DNA of 64,000 nt, taken from assembly GCF_008271805.1 (NCBI RefSeq), contig NZ_VSRY01000144.1, forward strand, positions 1 to 64,000, written 5' to 3'. A program made the position numbers and the translations under genes. Within the stretch, counting starts at the first letter, position 1, and each line of letters begins with the position of its first letter. This DNA is from Streptomyces sp. TRM49041 (lineage in GTDB: Bacteria > Actinomycetota > Actinomycetes > Streptomycetales > Streptomycetaceae). The notes beneath the pieces are model-generated. The model made no database searches. It worked only from the letters and a program-made list of their open reading frames with translations, and had not been told where the DNA came from. Positions 51,810 through 59,788 of the stretch are shown piece by piece.

Positions 51810-53227
51810 GGGCGGACCACCTGGGTCATCTCGGCGTCGGGGGACGGGGCGGGGGACGGCGCGGGTCGCCGTGCCGTGTCGCTGATCCGGATCAGGATCG
51901 CGATCAGTGCCCAGTTGGCGATCACGGAGGAACCGCCGTAGGCGAGGAACGGCATCGTCATACCGGTCAGCGGGATCAGGCCCATCACACCGCCGGCGAC
52001 GACGAAGATCTGCAGGGCGAAGGCGCCGGACAGGCCCGTCGCGAGGAGCTTGCCGAAGGGGTCGCGGGCGGCCAGCGCCGTGCGGATACCGCGCTCCACG
52101 ATCAGGCCGTAGAGGAGCAGGAACGCCATGACGCCGGCCAGGCCGAGCTCCTCGCCGACGGTCGCGAAGATGAAGTCGGAGTTGGCGGCGAAGCCGATCA
52201 GGTCCGAATTGCCCTGGCCGAGGCCGGTGCCGAGGGTGCCGCCCGAGCCGAACGACATGAGTACCTGGCTCATCTGGTCGCAGGCCTGGGACGTCTCCCA
52301 GCAGGAGAACGGGTCCTGCCATGCCTGCACACGCGCCTGGACGTGACCGGCGAAGGACGCCACTGCGACGGCGCCGCCGACGGACATCAGCAGACCCATG
52401 ACGATCCAGCTGGTCCGCTCGGTCGCCACGTACAGCATGATCACGAACATGCCGAAGAACAGCAGCGACGTACCGAGGTCGTTCTCGAAGACCAGGATGA
52501 CGAGGCTGAGGGCCCAGATGGTGAGGATCGGACCGAGGTCACGGCCACGGGGCAGGTAGAGCCCCATGAAACGGCGGCTGGCCAGGGCGAGCGCGTCCCG
52601 TTTCACCATCAGATAGCCGGAGAAGAAGACCGCTAGCACGATCTTCGCGAACTCACCGGGCTGGATGGAGAAGGGGCCGACCCTGATCCAGATCTTGGCG
52701 CCGAAGACGTCCGCGCCGAGGCCCGGGACGAGCGGTAGCAGCAGCAGCACGATGGCCGCCATCATGGAGATGTACGTGTAGCGCTGCAGGACGCGGTGGT
52801 CCTTGAGGAGCACCAGCACGGCCAGGAACAGGGCGACACCGATCGCCGAGTACATCAGCTGCTTCGGCGCGTCCGCGCTGTAACTGCCGTACCGGCGCAT
52901 GGAGTCGGCGATGATTCGCGGCGACTGGTCGAGGCGCCAGATCAGCACCAGCCCGAGGCCGTTGAGCAGGGTCGCCAGCGGCAGCAGCAGCGGGTCCGAG
53001 TACTTCGCGAACCGGCGCACCAGCAGATGCGCGATTCCGGCGAGCAGGCCGAGGCCGATGCCGTAGCCGAGCATGCCGGCGGGGACCTCGCCGTCCAGGG
53101 CGAGGCCCACGTTCAGATACGCGAAGACCGGGATCGCGACGGCGAATCCGAGCAGCAGCAGTTCGGTGTTGCGGCGGCTCGGCGCGTCGATCGCGCCGAT
53201 GGTGGTCGTGTTGGTGACAACGCTCAT
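51806..53227 (-). CDS. rodA: SEDS peptidoglycan polymerase, RodA/FtsW family
   Basis: A 473-residue polytopic protein from ATG 53227, with about ten to twelve membrane helices. SEDS landmarks are WIRVGPFSIQPGEFAKIVLA, LVILVFENDLGTSLLFFGMF with the catalytic aspartate, and NSDFIFATVGEELGLAGVMA and TGMTMPFLAYGGSSVIANWA near the end. It polymerises lipid II glycan strands in partnership with PbpA. In pknB operons the SEDS protein is the RodA type. The C-terminal tail is Pro/Ser-rich. Confidence 0.95.
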   Translation of the reverse strand: MSVVTNTTTIGAIDAPSRRNTELLLLGFAVAIPVFAYLNVGLALDGEVPAGMLGYGIGLGLLAGIAHLLVRRFAKYSDPLLLPLATLLNGLGLVLIWRLDQSPRIIADSMRRYGSYSADAPKQLMYSAIGVALFLAVLVLLKDHRVLQRYTYISMMAAIVLLLLPLVPGLGADVFGAKIWIRVGPFSIQPGEFAKIVLAVFFSGYLMVKRDALALASRRFMGLYLPRGRDLGPILTIWALSLVILVFENDLGTSLLFFGMFVIMLYVATERTSWIVMGLLMSVGGAVAVASFAGHVQARVQAWQDPFSCWETSQACDQMSQVLMSFGSGGTLGTGLGQGNSDLIGFAANSDFIFATVGEELGLAGVMAFLLLYGLIVERGIRTALAARDPFGKLLATGLSGAFALQIFVVAGGVMGLIPLTGMTMPFLAYGGSSVIANWALIAILIRISDTARRPAPSPAPSPDAEMTQVVRP

Positions 53228-53253
53228 GGTGGTGAAAGGCCCCCTACGGGTGC

Positions 53254-54750
53254 TTACTGCTTGCCGCAGTTCGAGGCCAGCCTCTGCTCGTCCTCCGTGA
53301 GGGTGATGCTCGGGGAGGGGTCGGCTGTGGTGGGCGTGGGCGTGGGCTTGGTCGTGCCTGCGGCCCCCGTGGTGCCGCCGGCCTGCTCCTCGCTGGGAGG
53401 CGTGGTGCTGACCTCGTCGGCGGCCTCGCGGGCCTGCTCCTGCTTCTTGCAGGCGCTCGCCTGGAGTCCCAGCTCCTTGATCTTGGCCTCGGCCTTGGCC
53501 AGGCCGCCGCCGGCGATCGTCTCCTCCACCTGCTTCTGGTAGAAGGCGGGGAGGTACTTGAGTTCGATGTCGGGGTGGTCTTTCTCCACCTTCGACAGCG
53601 AGACCCACGCCAGGTCCTGGCTGATGCCGCGGTAGAGCGCGACATGGCCCTCGTTGGCACCGACGAAGTACTGAGTCTGGGTCCAGCGGTAGCCGCCGTA
53701 GGCGCCGCCGCCGAGGAGGGCCAGGACGAGCAGGGTGAAGAACAGCCGCTTGAACCACTTGCGGCCGCTGCGCGGCTTGGAGAGGTCGGCGTCGCTGTAC
53801 GTGCCGTGGCCGCCGTCCTCCGGGGGCATGCCGCCGTAGCCGATGTCGTCGCCGCTGCCGGGCGGGCCGAAGCCACCGGCCTGGGGCGGGGCGGACCGGC
53901 CGAGGCCGGACGCGCGGCCGGCGGGGGTCTGCATGGCGCCGCCGTCGTTCAGCTGCTGCTGGTTCTCGGCGACCGCGCCGACGACGACCGGGGTGTCGCT
54001 GAGCTGGCCGGCCAGGGTGTCGCCGCCGTCGACGTCCAGGACGTCCGCGATGATCACCGTGATGTTGTCGGGGCCGCCGCCGCGCAGCGCGAGCTGGATG
54101 AGCTCCTGGACGGTCTCCTGCGGGCCCTGGTAGCTGGCGAGGGTCTCCTCCATCGTCTGGTGGGAGACGACGCCCGACAGGCCGTCGGAGCAGATCAGAT
54201 AGCGGTCACCGGCGCGCACCTCGCGGATCGACAGGTCGGGCTCGACGTGGTCGCCGCTGCCCAGCGCGCGCATGAGGAGAGAGCGCTGCGGGTGGGTGGT
54301 CGCCTCCTCCTCGGTGATCCGGCCCTCGTCGACGAGGCGCTGGACCCATGTGTGGTCCTGTGTGATCTGGGTGAGGACGCCGTCGCGGAGGAGGTACGCG
54401 CGGGAGTCGCCGACGTGGACGAGGCCGAGCCGCTGGCCGGTCCACAGGAGGGCGGTGAGGGTGGTCCCCATGCCTTCGAGCTGGGGGTCCTCCTCGACCA
54501 TCATGCGCAGCTGGTCGTTGGCGCGCTGCACCGCCGTGCCGAGCGAGGTGAGGATGTCGGAGCCGGGGACGTCGTCGTCGAGCGTGACGAGAGTGGAGAT
54601 CACCTCGGAGGAGGCGACCTCACCGGCCGCCTGACCCCCCATGCCGTCGGCGATCGCGAGCAGGCGGGGGCCGGCGTAACCGGAGTCCTCGTTGCCCTCG
54701 CGGATCATGCCTTTGTGCGACCCGGCGGCGAAGCGCAGTGACAGACTCAT
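53254..54750 (-). CDS. pstP: PP2C-type Ser/Thr phosphatase PstP
   Basis: A 498-residue PP2C phosphatase from ATG 54750 behind GTGAGGTG. Metal-binding motifs in order: REGNEDSGYAGPRLLAIADG with MGGQAAGEVAS, LVHVGDSRAYLLRDG, YLICSDGLSG and LRGGGPDNITVIIADVL. A Gly/Pro linker is followed by a membrane helix (LFFTLLVLALLGGGAYGGYR) and an extracytoplasmic domain that ends in a Thr/Pro-rich stretch. It reverses PknB phosphorylation of kinase, FHA proteins and cell-wall enzymes. The gene is 26 bases before rodA, in one operon. Confidence 0.96.
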   Translation of the reverse strand: MSLSLRFAAGSHKGMIREGNEDSGYAGPRLLAIADGMGGQAAGEVASSEVISTLVTLDDDVPGSDILTSLGTAVQRANDQLRMMVEEDPQLEGMGTTLTALLWTGQRLGLVHVGDSRAYLLRDGVLTQITQDHTWVQRLVDEGRITEEEATTHPQRSLLMRALGSGDHVEPDLSIREVRAGDRYLICSDGLSGVVSHQTMEETLASYQGPQETVQELIQLALRGGGPDNITVIIADVLDVDGGDTLAGQLSDTPVVVGAVAENQQQLNDGGAMQTPAGRASGLGRSAPPQAGGFGPPGSGDDIGYGGMPPEDGGHGTYSDADLSKPRSGRKWFKRLFFTLLVLALLGGGAYGGYRWTQTQYFVGANEGHVALYRGISQDLAWVSLSKVEKDHPDIELKYLPAFYQKQVEETIAGGGLAKAEAKIKELGLQASACKKQEQAREAADEVSTTPPSEEQAGGTTGAAGTTKPTPTPTTADPSPSITLTEDEQRLASNCGKQ

Positions 54751-54876
54751 GCGCACCTCACCCGTCGGCTCGGGGTACAGCCGGTCTCGAGCCACACTGC
54801 CCACCCTCCGGTCGGGAGCCCCTTCCGGTCCCCTGGGACCGCTGCGGCTCGCTCGCTCCGCTCGCTCATTGTCGTA

Positions 54877-55374
54877 CTACTTCCGCAGCTCGATGACGGT
54901 CTTGCCGATACGGATCGGCGCGCCCAGCGGAATGGGGGTCGGCGTGGTGAGTCGGGTCCGGTCGAGATAGGTGCCGTTCGTGGACCCGAGATCCTCGACG
55001 ATCCACTGGCCGTCACGGTCCGGGTAGATCCTGGCATGCCGACTGGAGGCATAGTCGTCGTCCAGCACGATCGTGGAATCGTGCGCACGGCCCAGCGTGA
55101 TGGTCTGGCCCTGCAGCGCGACCGTCGTGCCGGTGAGCGTGCCCTCGGACACGACCAGCTTGGTCGGGGCGCCGCGCCGCTGGCGCTGTTGCGGCGGCGC
55201 CGTGCCGCCCTGGCGGCCCGTCTGCTGCGGACGGGCGCTCTCGCGGCGCGAACCGCGCTGTGTGACGCGCGTACCGAACAGGTCGCTGCGGATGACCTGA
55301 ACGGCCACGATGACGAACAGCCACAGTACGGCGAGGAAACCCAACCGCATGACCGTGAGGGTCAGCTCTGACAT
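54877..55374 (-). CDS. fhaB: FHA domain protein FhaB
   Basis: A 165-residue protein from ATG 55374. An N-terminal membrane helix (LTVMRLGFLAVLWLFVIVAV) is followed by a basic Gln-rich linker and a C-terminal FHA domain: ITLGRAHDSTIVLDDDYASS, SRHARIYPDRDGQWIVEDLG and STNGTYLDRTRL, with the phosphothreonine-binding Arg, Ser and Asn all present. The mycobacterial homologue FipA/FhaB binds FtsZ and FtsQ after PknA/B phosphorylation. It lies between pstP and fhaA, 10 bases from the latter's stop. Confidence 0.94.
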   Translation of the reverse strand: MSELTLTVMRLGFLAVLWLFVIVAVQVIRSDLFGTRVTQRGSRRESARPQQTGRQGGTAPPQQRQRRGAPTKLVVSEGTLTGTTVALQGQTITLGRAHDSTIVLDDDYASSRHARIYPDRDGQWIVEDLGSTNGTYLDRTRLTTPTPIPLGAPIRIGKTVIELRK

Positions 55375-55384
55375 TGCCCCCGCT

Positions 55385-56263
55385 TCACCCTTCGGCTTGC
55401 CGGAAAACGATGGTGGTGCTGCCCACGACGATCCGCGAGCCGTCGCGGAGCGTAGCGCGGGTGGTGTGCTGCCCGTCCACCACGATGCCGTTGGTGGACC
55501 CGAGATCCTGGATCGTCGAGGGCGTTCCGGTCCGGATCTCGCAGTGGCGGCGCGATACGCCGGGGTCGTCGATCCGCACGTCGGCGTCGGTGCTGCGGCC
55601 CAGCACGAGTGTGGGGCGGGAGATCTGGTGGCGTGTGCCGTTGATCTCGATCCAGCGGCGCACAGGTGCGCCCGGCACCTGCCCGGTGGCGCCCGCCGGG
55701 CGGTGCGCGGCGGGGCCCGGACGGTGCGCGCCGCCGGGGCCCGTGGCCGAGCCGGGCGGTGGCGCGGCGGGCATCGGCGGGGTGCCGACCGGCGGGTAGC
55801 CGTAGCCTCCGGGGCGGCCGCCCTGGCCGGACGGCGGACCCGCGGGGCCCGGCTGGCCGCTGTCCAGCGGCTGCGCCGACTGGGACGAGCTGGACGCGAG
55901 CGTGCGGCTGCGGACCCGGTACAGGCCGGTGTCGAGGTCGTCGGCCTTCTCCAGGTGGACCTTGATGGGGCCCATGAACGTGTATCGCTGCTGCTTCGCG
56001 TAGTCGCGGACCAGGCCGGCGAGCTCGTCGCCGAGCTGGCCCGAGTACGGGCTGAGGCGCTCGAAGTCGGGCGTGCTCAGCTCGACGATGAAGTCGTTGG
56101 GGACGACCGTCCGCTCGCGGTTCCAGATCGTCGCGTTGTTGTCACACTCGCGCTGGAGGGCTCCCGCGATCTCGACGGGCTGCACCTCGGACTTGAAGAC
56201 CTTGGCGAAGGTGCCGTTGACCAGGCCTTCGAGACGCTGCTCGAACCGCTTCAGGACTCCCAT
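55385..56263 (-). CDS. fhaA: FHA domain protein FhaA (DUF3662)
   Basis: A 292-residue protein from ATG 56263 behind GGAGGAGG. An N-terminal DUF3662 domain (MGVLKRFEQRLEGLVNGTFA, EVQPVEIAGALQRECDNNA) covers about 120 residues. A Gly/Pro/Gln-rich linker leads to a C-terminal FHA domain with LVLGRSTDADVRIDDPGVSR, RHCEIRTG and DLGSTNGIVVDGQ. In mycobacteria FhaA binds the phosphorylated pseudokinase linked to MurJ and so restrains peptidoglycan synthesis; the corresponding pseudokinase gene is at 10.2 kb here. It is the first gene of the pknB operon. Confidence 0.95.
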   Translation of the reverse strand: MGVLKRFEQRLEGLVNGTFAKVFKSEVQPVEIAGALQRECDNNATIWNRERTVVPNDFIVELSTPDFERLSPYSGQLGDELAGLVRDYAKQQRYTFMGPIKVHLEKADDLDTGLYRVRSRTLASSSSQSAQPLDSGQPGPAGPPSGQGGRPGGYGYPPVGTPPMPAAPPPGSATGPGGAHRPGPAAHRPAGATGQVPGAPVRRWIEINGTRHQISRPTLVLGRSTDADVRIDDPGVSRRHCEIRTGTPSTIQDLGSTNGIVVDGQHTTRATLRDGSRIVVGSTTIVFRQAEG

Positions 56264-56682
56264 GGGGCACCTCCTCCGTCGTTGCTGTCCTGGTACTGCT
56301 TACAGATCGTATCCACGCGTCGGGAAATCGGCTGGTTCCCCTTCTCTGTCCTGTGGACGAGTGTCACCTCTCACATCTCCCACACGGATCGTAGATGCGG
56401 CCTGTGGACAGTGTCCCGCACCCGGGGCACACCGGGGATGAGTGGGGGGAGAGCCGATCCGTTCCATCACGGTCCGCGCGCGGCGGGTTCTCCATATGTA
56501 TGTCTCCGTACATCCCGTCTGCTCCGCCTGTCGTCGTGCGGCCGCCTACCTCTCCTCCTTGTTCGGCTGCCGGCCCCCCGAAACAAACGGATGTGAATCC
56601 ACCCCCTGCGACGTGCTAATCTTCAGATGTCGCCAGGCGGTCGCACCCCAGCGGGTGGGGCGCAAGGCGACAACACCCAAAT
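56264..56682. promoter_or_regulatory. fhaA to tRNA-Leu intergenic region
   Basis: No gene is supported here. Two DnaA-like boxes occur (TGTGGACGA at 56352-56360 and TGTGGACAG at 56403-56411). A TAATCT -10 box (56617-56622) within GTGCTAATCTTCAGA precedes the tRNA and matches the tRNA-Ile promoter. The pknB operon promoter must also lie here on the minus strand, but I could not fix it. A ~100-codon open frame at about 56.44-56.6 kb has poor codon bias. Confidence 0.5.
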
Positions 56683-56769
56683 GCGCGGGTGGCGGAATAG
56701 GCAGACGCGCTGGATTCAGGTTCCAGTGCCCGCAAGGGCGTGGGGGTTCAACTCCCCCCTCGCGCACCA
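56683..56769 (+). tRNA. tRNA-Leu (CAG)
   Basis: Eighty-seven bases including an encoded CCA (56767-56769). The acceptor stem is GCGCGGG/CTCGCGC (one G-U pair), the anticodon stem CTGGA/TCCAG encloses TTCAGGT with anticodon CAG, a long variable arm (TGCCCGCAAGGGCG) confirms a class II tRNA, and the T arm contains GGTTCAACTCC. Confidence 0.97.
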
Positions 56770-56784
56770 CAGGAGATCGGGTCT

Positions 56785-56808
56785 CCATCAGGATGAAAGT
56801 CCTGATGG
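56785..56808 (+). terminator. Terminator after tRNA-Leu
   Basis: A perfect 9-bp stem CCATCAGGA/TCCTGATGG with a 6-base loop, followed by GGGCCCTTTCTC. Confidence 0.85.
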
Positions 56809-56848
56809 GGGCCCTTTCTCGTTGTGCGGTGCATGGTGTGAACGAGGG

Positions 56849-56857
56849 TTGTCCACA
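56849..56857 (+). promoter_or_regulatory. Perfect DnaA box upstream of the DUF2252 gene
   Basis: TTGTCCACA, 73 bases before the DUF2252 start. Two one-off boxes lie 440-500 bases further left. Confidence 0.5.
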
Positions 56858-56929
56858 GGGGGCGACGGCAGGTGTGCGGGCGGGTACGGTCGTCGGACGG
56901 CTGTTGAGCGTCGGGGAATTGGGGGGCGC

Positions 56930-58429
56930 ATGGACGAGATCCGGGCTGCGGTGCCCGCGCAGCGGACGGGCAGCGGCAGCGCTGTCGGCGGAGGTACGGG
57001 CGGCTCCCCGGGTGGCGCTTCGGGTGGGCGTATCCCCGTGGTGCCGGGGTTCGCGCGGCGTCGGGGCGGGGCGTACCGGCCGGGCGTGGACGAGGGGCCG
57101 AAGGCGCGGGGCAAGGCTCTGCGGGAGCGGGTGCCCCGGTCGTCGCACGACACCCTCGTGCCGGGCGCCGGTCGGCCGGACGCGGTGCGCGCGGTCGAGG
57201 AGTCGAGCCGGGACCGGGTGCCGGCGCTGGCGCCGATACGGGTCGGCCGGATGGCGGCCACACCCTTCGCGTTCCTGCGCGGGGCCGCCGGACTGATGGC
57301 GCACGACCTGGCGGGTACACCGGTGACCCGGGTGGCCGCGCAGATATGCGGGGACGCGCACGCGGCGAACTTCGGGCTCTACGGCGATGCGCGGGGCCGC
57401 CTGGTCATCGACCTGAACGACTTCGACGAGACCGTGGTCGGCCCCTGGGAGTGGGACGTCAAGCGGCTCGCGGCGTCGCTGGTGCTGGCCGGGCGGGAGA
57501 CCGGCGCCGACGAGGACGTGTGCCGGGCGGCGGCGTACGACGCGGCGGGCGCCTACCGGCGCACCATGCGGCTGCTGGCCAAGATGCCGGTGCTGGACGC
57601 CTGGAACGCCATCGCCGACGAGGAGCTCGTCTCGCACGCGGACGCGCGGGATCTGCTGGGCACGCTGGAGCGGGTGTCGGAGAAGGCGCGCAGGAACACC
57701 AGCGCCCGCTTCGCCGCGAAGGCGACGGAGAGCTGCGAGGACGGCGTACGGCGGTTCATGGACGCCCCGCCCGTGCTGCGGCGGGTGCCCGACGCGGAGG
57801 CGGCGGCGGTCGCGGCGGCGCTGGGCCCGTATCTGGGGACGCTGCCGCCGGACCGGCTGCCGCTGCTCGGCCGGTACGCGATCCACGACGTGGCCTTCCG
57901 GGTGGTCGGCACGGGCAGTGTGGGCACCCGGTCGTATGTGGTGCTGCTCCTGGACCACCGGGGGGAGCCGCTGGTCCTCCAGGTGAAGGAGGCGCGGCCG
58001 TCAGCGCTGGTGCCGTATCTGCCGGCCGCCGGGTTCGAGGCCGAGGCGGCGGAGCACGAGGGGCGCCGGGTGGTCCTGGGCCAGAAGCGGATGCAGGTGG
58101 TCAGCGACAGCCTGCTGGGGTGGACGACCGTGGAGGGGCGGCCGTACCAGGTGCGGCAGTTCCGGAACCGGAAGGGCAGCGTTGACCCGGCGGCGCTGGC
58201 GGCCGACCAGGTCGACGACTACGGGCGGATGACCGGTGCCCTGCTGGCGCGGGCGCACGCGCACAGCGCCGACCCCCGGCTGATAGCGGCGTACTGCGGC
58301 AAGAACGACGAGCTGGACGCGGCCGTCGCGGGCTTCGCCGTGGCGTACGCGGACCGTACGGAGGCCGATCACGCAGATCTGGTGGCGGCCGTGCGGAGCG
58401 GGCGCATCGCCGCCGAACTGGGGGTGTGA
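56930..58429 (+). CDS. DUF2252 domain protein
   Basis: A 499-residue protein from ATG 56930 behind a G-rich ribosome site. The family has a kinase-like (aminoglycoside-phosphotransferase-related) fold; visible blocks are QICGDAHAANFGLYGDARGR and LVIDLNDFDETVVGPWEWDV, which resemble a catalytic loop (G-D-x-H-x-x-N) and a metal-binding D-x-D. Near the C-terminus, DDYGRMTGALLARAHAHSAD is also conserved. No substrate is known. The first ~40 residues are Gly/Ser-rich and probably disordered. It follows tRNA-Leu and stands alone before the J-domain-like gene. Confidence 0.9.
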   Translation: MDEIRAAVPAQRTGSGSAVGGGTGGSPGGASGGRIPVVPGFARRRGGAYRPGVDEGPKARGKALRERVPRSSHDTLVPGAGRPDAVRAVEESSRDRVPALAPIRVGRMAATPFAFLRGAAGLMAHDLAGTPVTRVAAQICGDAHAANFGLYGDARGRLVIDLNDFDETVVGPWEWDVKRLAASLVLAGRETGADEDVCRAAAYDAAGAYRRTMRLLAKMPVLDAWNAIADEELVSHADARDLLGTLERVSEKARRNTSARFAAKATESCEDGVRRFMDAPPVLRRVPDAEAAAVAAALGPYLGTLPPDRLPLLGRYAIHDVAFRVVGTGSVGTRSYVVLLLDHRGEPLVLQVKEARPSALVPYLPAAGFEAEAAEHEGRRVVLGQKRMQVVSDSLLGWTTVEGRPYQVRQFRNRKGSVDPAALAADQVDDYGRMTGALLARAHAHSADPRLIAAYCGKNDELDAAVAGFAVAYADRTEADHADLVAAVRSGRIAAELGV

Positions 58430-58450
58430 CGGGTGGGCACCGGTCGCCCG

Positions 58451-58456
58451 TAGTCT
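58451..58456 (+). promoter_or_regulatory. -10 box placing the J-domain-like transcript start at its GTG
   Basis: TAGTCT ends 6 bases before GTG 58463 and there is no ribosome site in the gap, which is the pattern of a leaderless transcript. Confidence 0.5.
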
Positions 58457-58462
58457 GGTCGG

Positions 58463-59365
58463 GTGACGACCCCGAGCGACGATGTGACCGGCGCCTCCGT
58501 GGACGAGGCCGCTGCCGCCGAGCAGCCTGAGCAGCCCGAGCAGCAGGGGCGGGCCGAGGCGCCCGGTGGTGCCGAGGCCGCCGAGGCGCCGGAGGCGCGC
58601 CTGGAGCGTGCGGTGCGCGCGGCCGAGCAGGCGCTGATCGAGTTCGAGATCGCGGTGGAGACCTTCCGCGTCGAGGTGGAGAACTTCTCCCGGCTGCACC
58701 ACCAGAAGCTCGGCCCGATGTACGCGCGCCTGGACGAGCTGGACGCGCTGATCGCGGAGGCCCGCGCGGCGCGTACCGGTGACCCGGAGGACCTGCGGAA
58801 GGCGCAGGAGGCGCGGGCGCTGGTCCAGCCCATGCCGGGGGTCGACGAGCTCTTCCACAGCTGGATCGACTCCGACGGCCTGTCCCCGGAGGCCGCGGCG
58901 ATGCTGAACGAGCGGCCCGTGCAGGCGCCCAAGCGCGTCCGCCCGAGCGACGAGGCGCGCAGGCTCTTCCGGGAACTGGTCCGCCAGGCCCATCCCGACC
59001 TGGCCGCGGACGAGGCGGAGCGGAAGCGGCGCGACGAGTTCATCTCCCGGGTCAACGCCGCGTACGCGCGGGGTGACGAGACGCTGCTGCGCGAGCTGAC
59101 CGACGAGTGGGCGGCCGGTCCCGCCCCCGCCGTGCCCGAGTTCAGCGAGAGCGAGGAGCTGTACGCGCGCCTCGAGTGGCTGGCGCACCGCAAGGAGCTG
59201 CTGGCCGCAGTCGCGCGTGAGCTGGAGGAGAGCGCGATCGGTGCGATGCTGCGGATGGCGCCCGACGACCCCGACCGGCTGCTCGACGAGGTCGCCGAGC
59301 AACTGCTGGCCCAGGTGTCCGAGCGTGAGGCAGAGCTGGCCGGACTGACGAGCTCGCCCGAGTAA
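58463..59365 (+). CDS. J-domain-like protein
   Basis: A 300-residue, acidic, largely helical protein from GTG 58463. A Glu/Gln/Ala-rich N-terminus is followed by coiled-coil (EIAVETFRVEVENFSRLHHQ). A J-domain-like segment lies around residues 165-210: EARRLFRELVRQAHPDLAAD contains the HPD tripeptide that stimulates Hsp70 ATPase. It has no Gly/Phe or zinc region, so it is not a classical DnaJ. The C-terminus is another coiled-coil. Probably leaderless. A chaperone-related role is inference. Confidence 0.78.
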   Translation: MTTPSDDVTGASVDEAAAAEQPEQPEQQGRAEAPGGAEAAEAPEARLERAVRAAEQALIEFEIAVETFRVEVENFSRLHHQKLGPMYARLDELDALIAEARAARTGDPEDLRKAQEARALVQPMPGVDELFHSWIDSDGLSPEAAAMLNERPVQAPKRVRPSDEARRLFRELVRQAHPDLAADEAERKRRDEFISRVNAAYARGDETLLRELTDEWAAGPAPAVPEFSESEELYARLEWLAHRKELLAAVARELEESAIGAMLRMAPDDPDRLLDEVAEQLLAQVSEREAELAGLTSSPE

Positions 59366-59416
59366 GAGCCTGGAGTGAAGAGCTCCCGTACCCGCCCCAG
59401 AGAGAAGGATTGATCG

Positions 59417-59761
59417 ATGAACTTCGCACCGCTGCCCACCGTGGACGTCGCGTCCGTTCCGGGCGACGCGCTGGTCCTGGACGTGCGGGAGGCCGACGAG
59501 TGGGCGGCCGGGCATGTCGAGGGCGCTGTGCATGTGCCGATGAGTGAGTTCGTCGCCCGCTTCGGCGAGGTGACGGAGGCGGTGGCCGACGGGCGGCGCG
59601 CCTATGTGATGTGCCGGGTCGGCGGCCGTTCGGCGCAGGTCACGCAGTACCTGGTGCAGCAGGGTGTCGACGCGGTGAACATCGACGGCGGCATGCTCGC
59701 CTGGGAGGGCTCCGGCCGCCCGATGGTGGCCGAGCACGGCGGCCCCGCGGTCGTCGTCTAG
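59417..59761 (+). CDS. Rhodanese-like sulfurtransferase domain protein
   Basis: A 114-residue single-domain rhodanese from ATG 59417 behind AGAAGGATT. It starts MNFAPLPTVDVASVPGDALV, has LVLDVREADEWAAGHVEGAV and the active-site loop CRVGGRS in AYVMCRVGGRSAQVTQYLVQ, with the catalytic cysteine and loop arginine. It ends with NIDGGMLAWEGSGRPM. It could transfer sulfane sulfur; the physiological acceptor is unknown. The gene stops 27 bases from the converging acyl-CoA dehydrogenase gene. Confidence 0.93.
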   Translation: MNFAPLPTVDVASVPGDALVLDVREADEWAAGHVEGAVHVPMSEFVARFGEVTEAVADGRRAYVMCRVGGRSAQVTQYLVQQGVDAVNIDGGMLAWEGSGRPMVAEHGGPAVVV

Positions 59762-59788
59762 TCCTGGTCGGTTCCGTACGCGGGGCGG

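Noticed and set aside
48678..51941. A 1087-codon open frame on the plus strand
   Set aside because: It is the antisense shadow of pknB and pbpA and shows no family motif or ribosome site.
54841..54870. A repeated GCTCGCTC motif between pstP and fhaB considered as an operator
   Set aside because: It is a direct repeat of a four-base unit, not a dyad, and is common in GC-rich intergenic DNA.
56442..56630. A short gene before tRNA-Leu (reading MGGEPIRSITVRARRV)
   Set aside because: It would run through the tRNA promoter and the tRNA itself and has poor codon bias.
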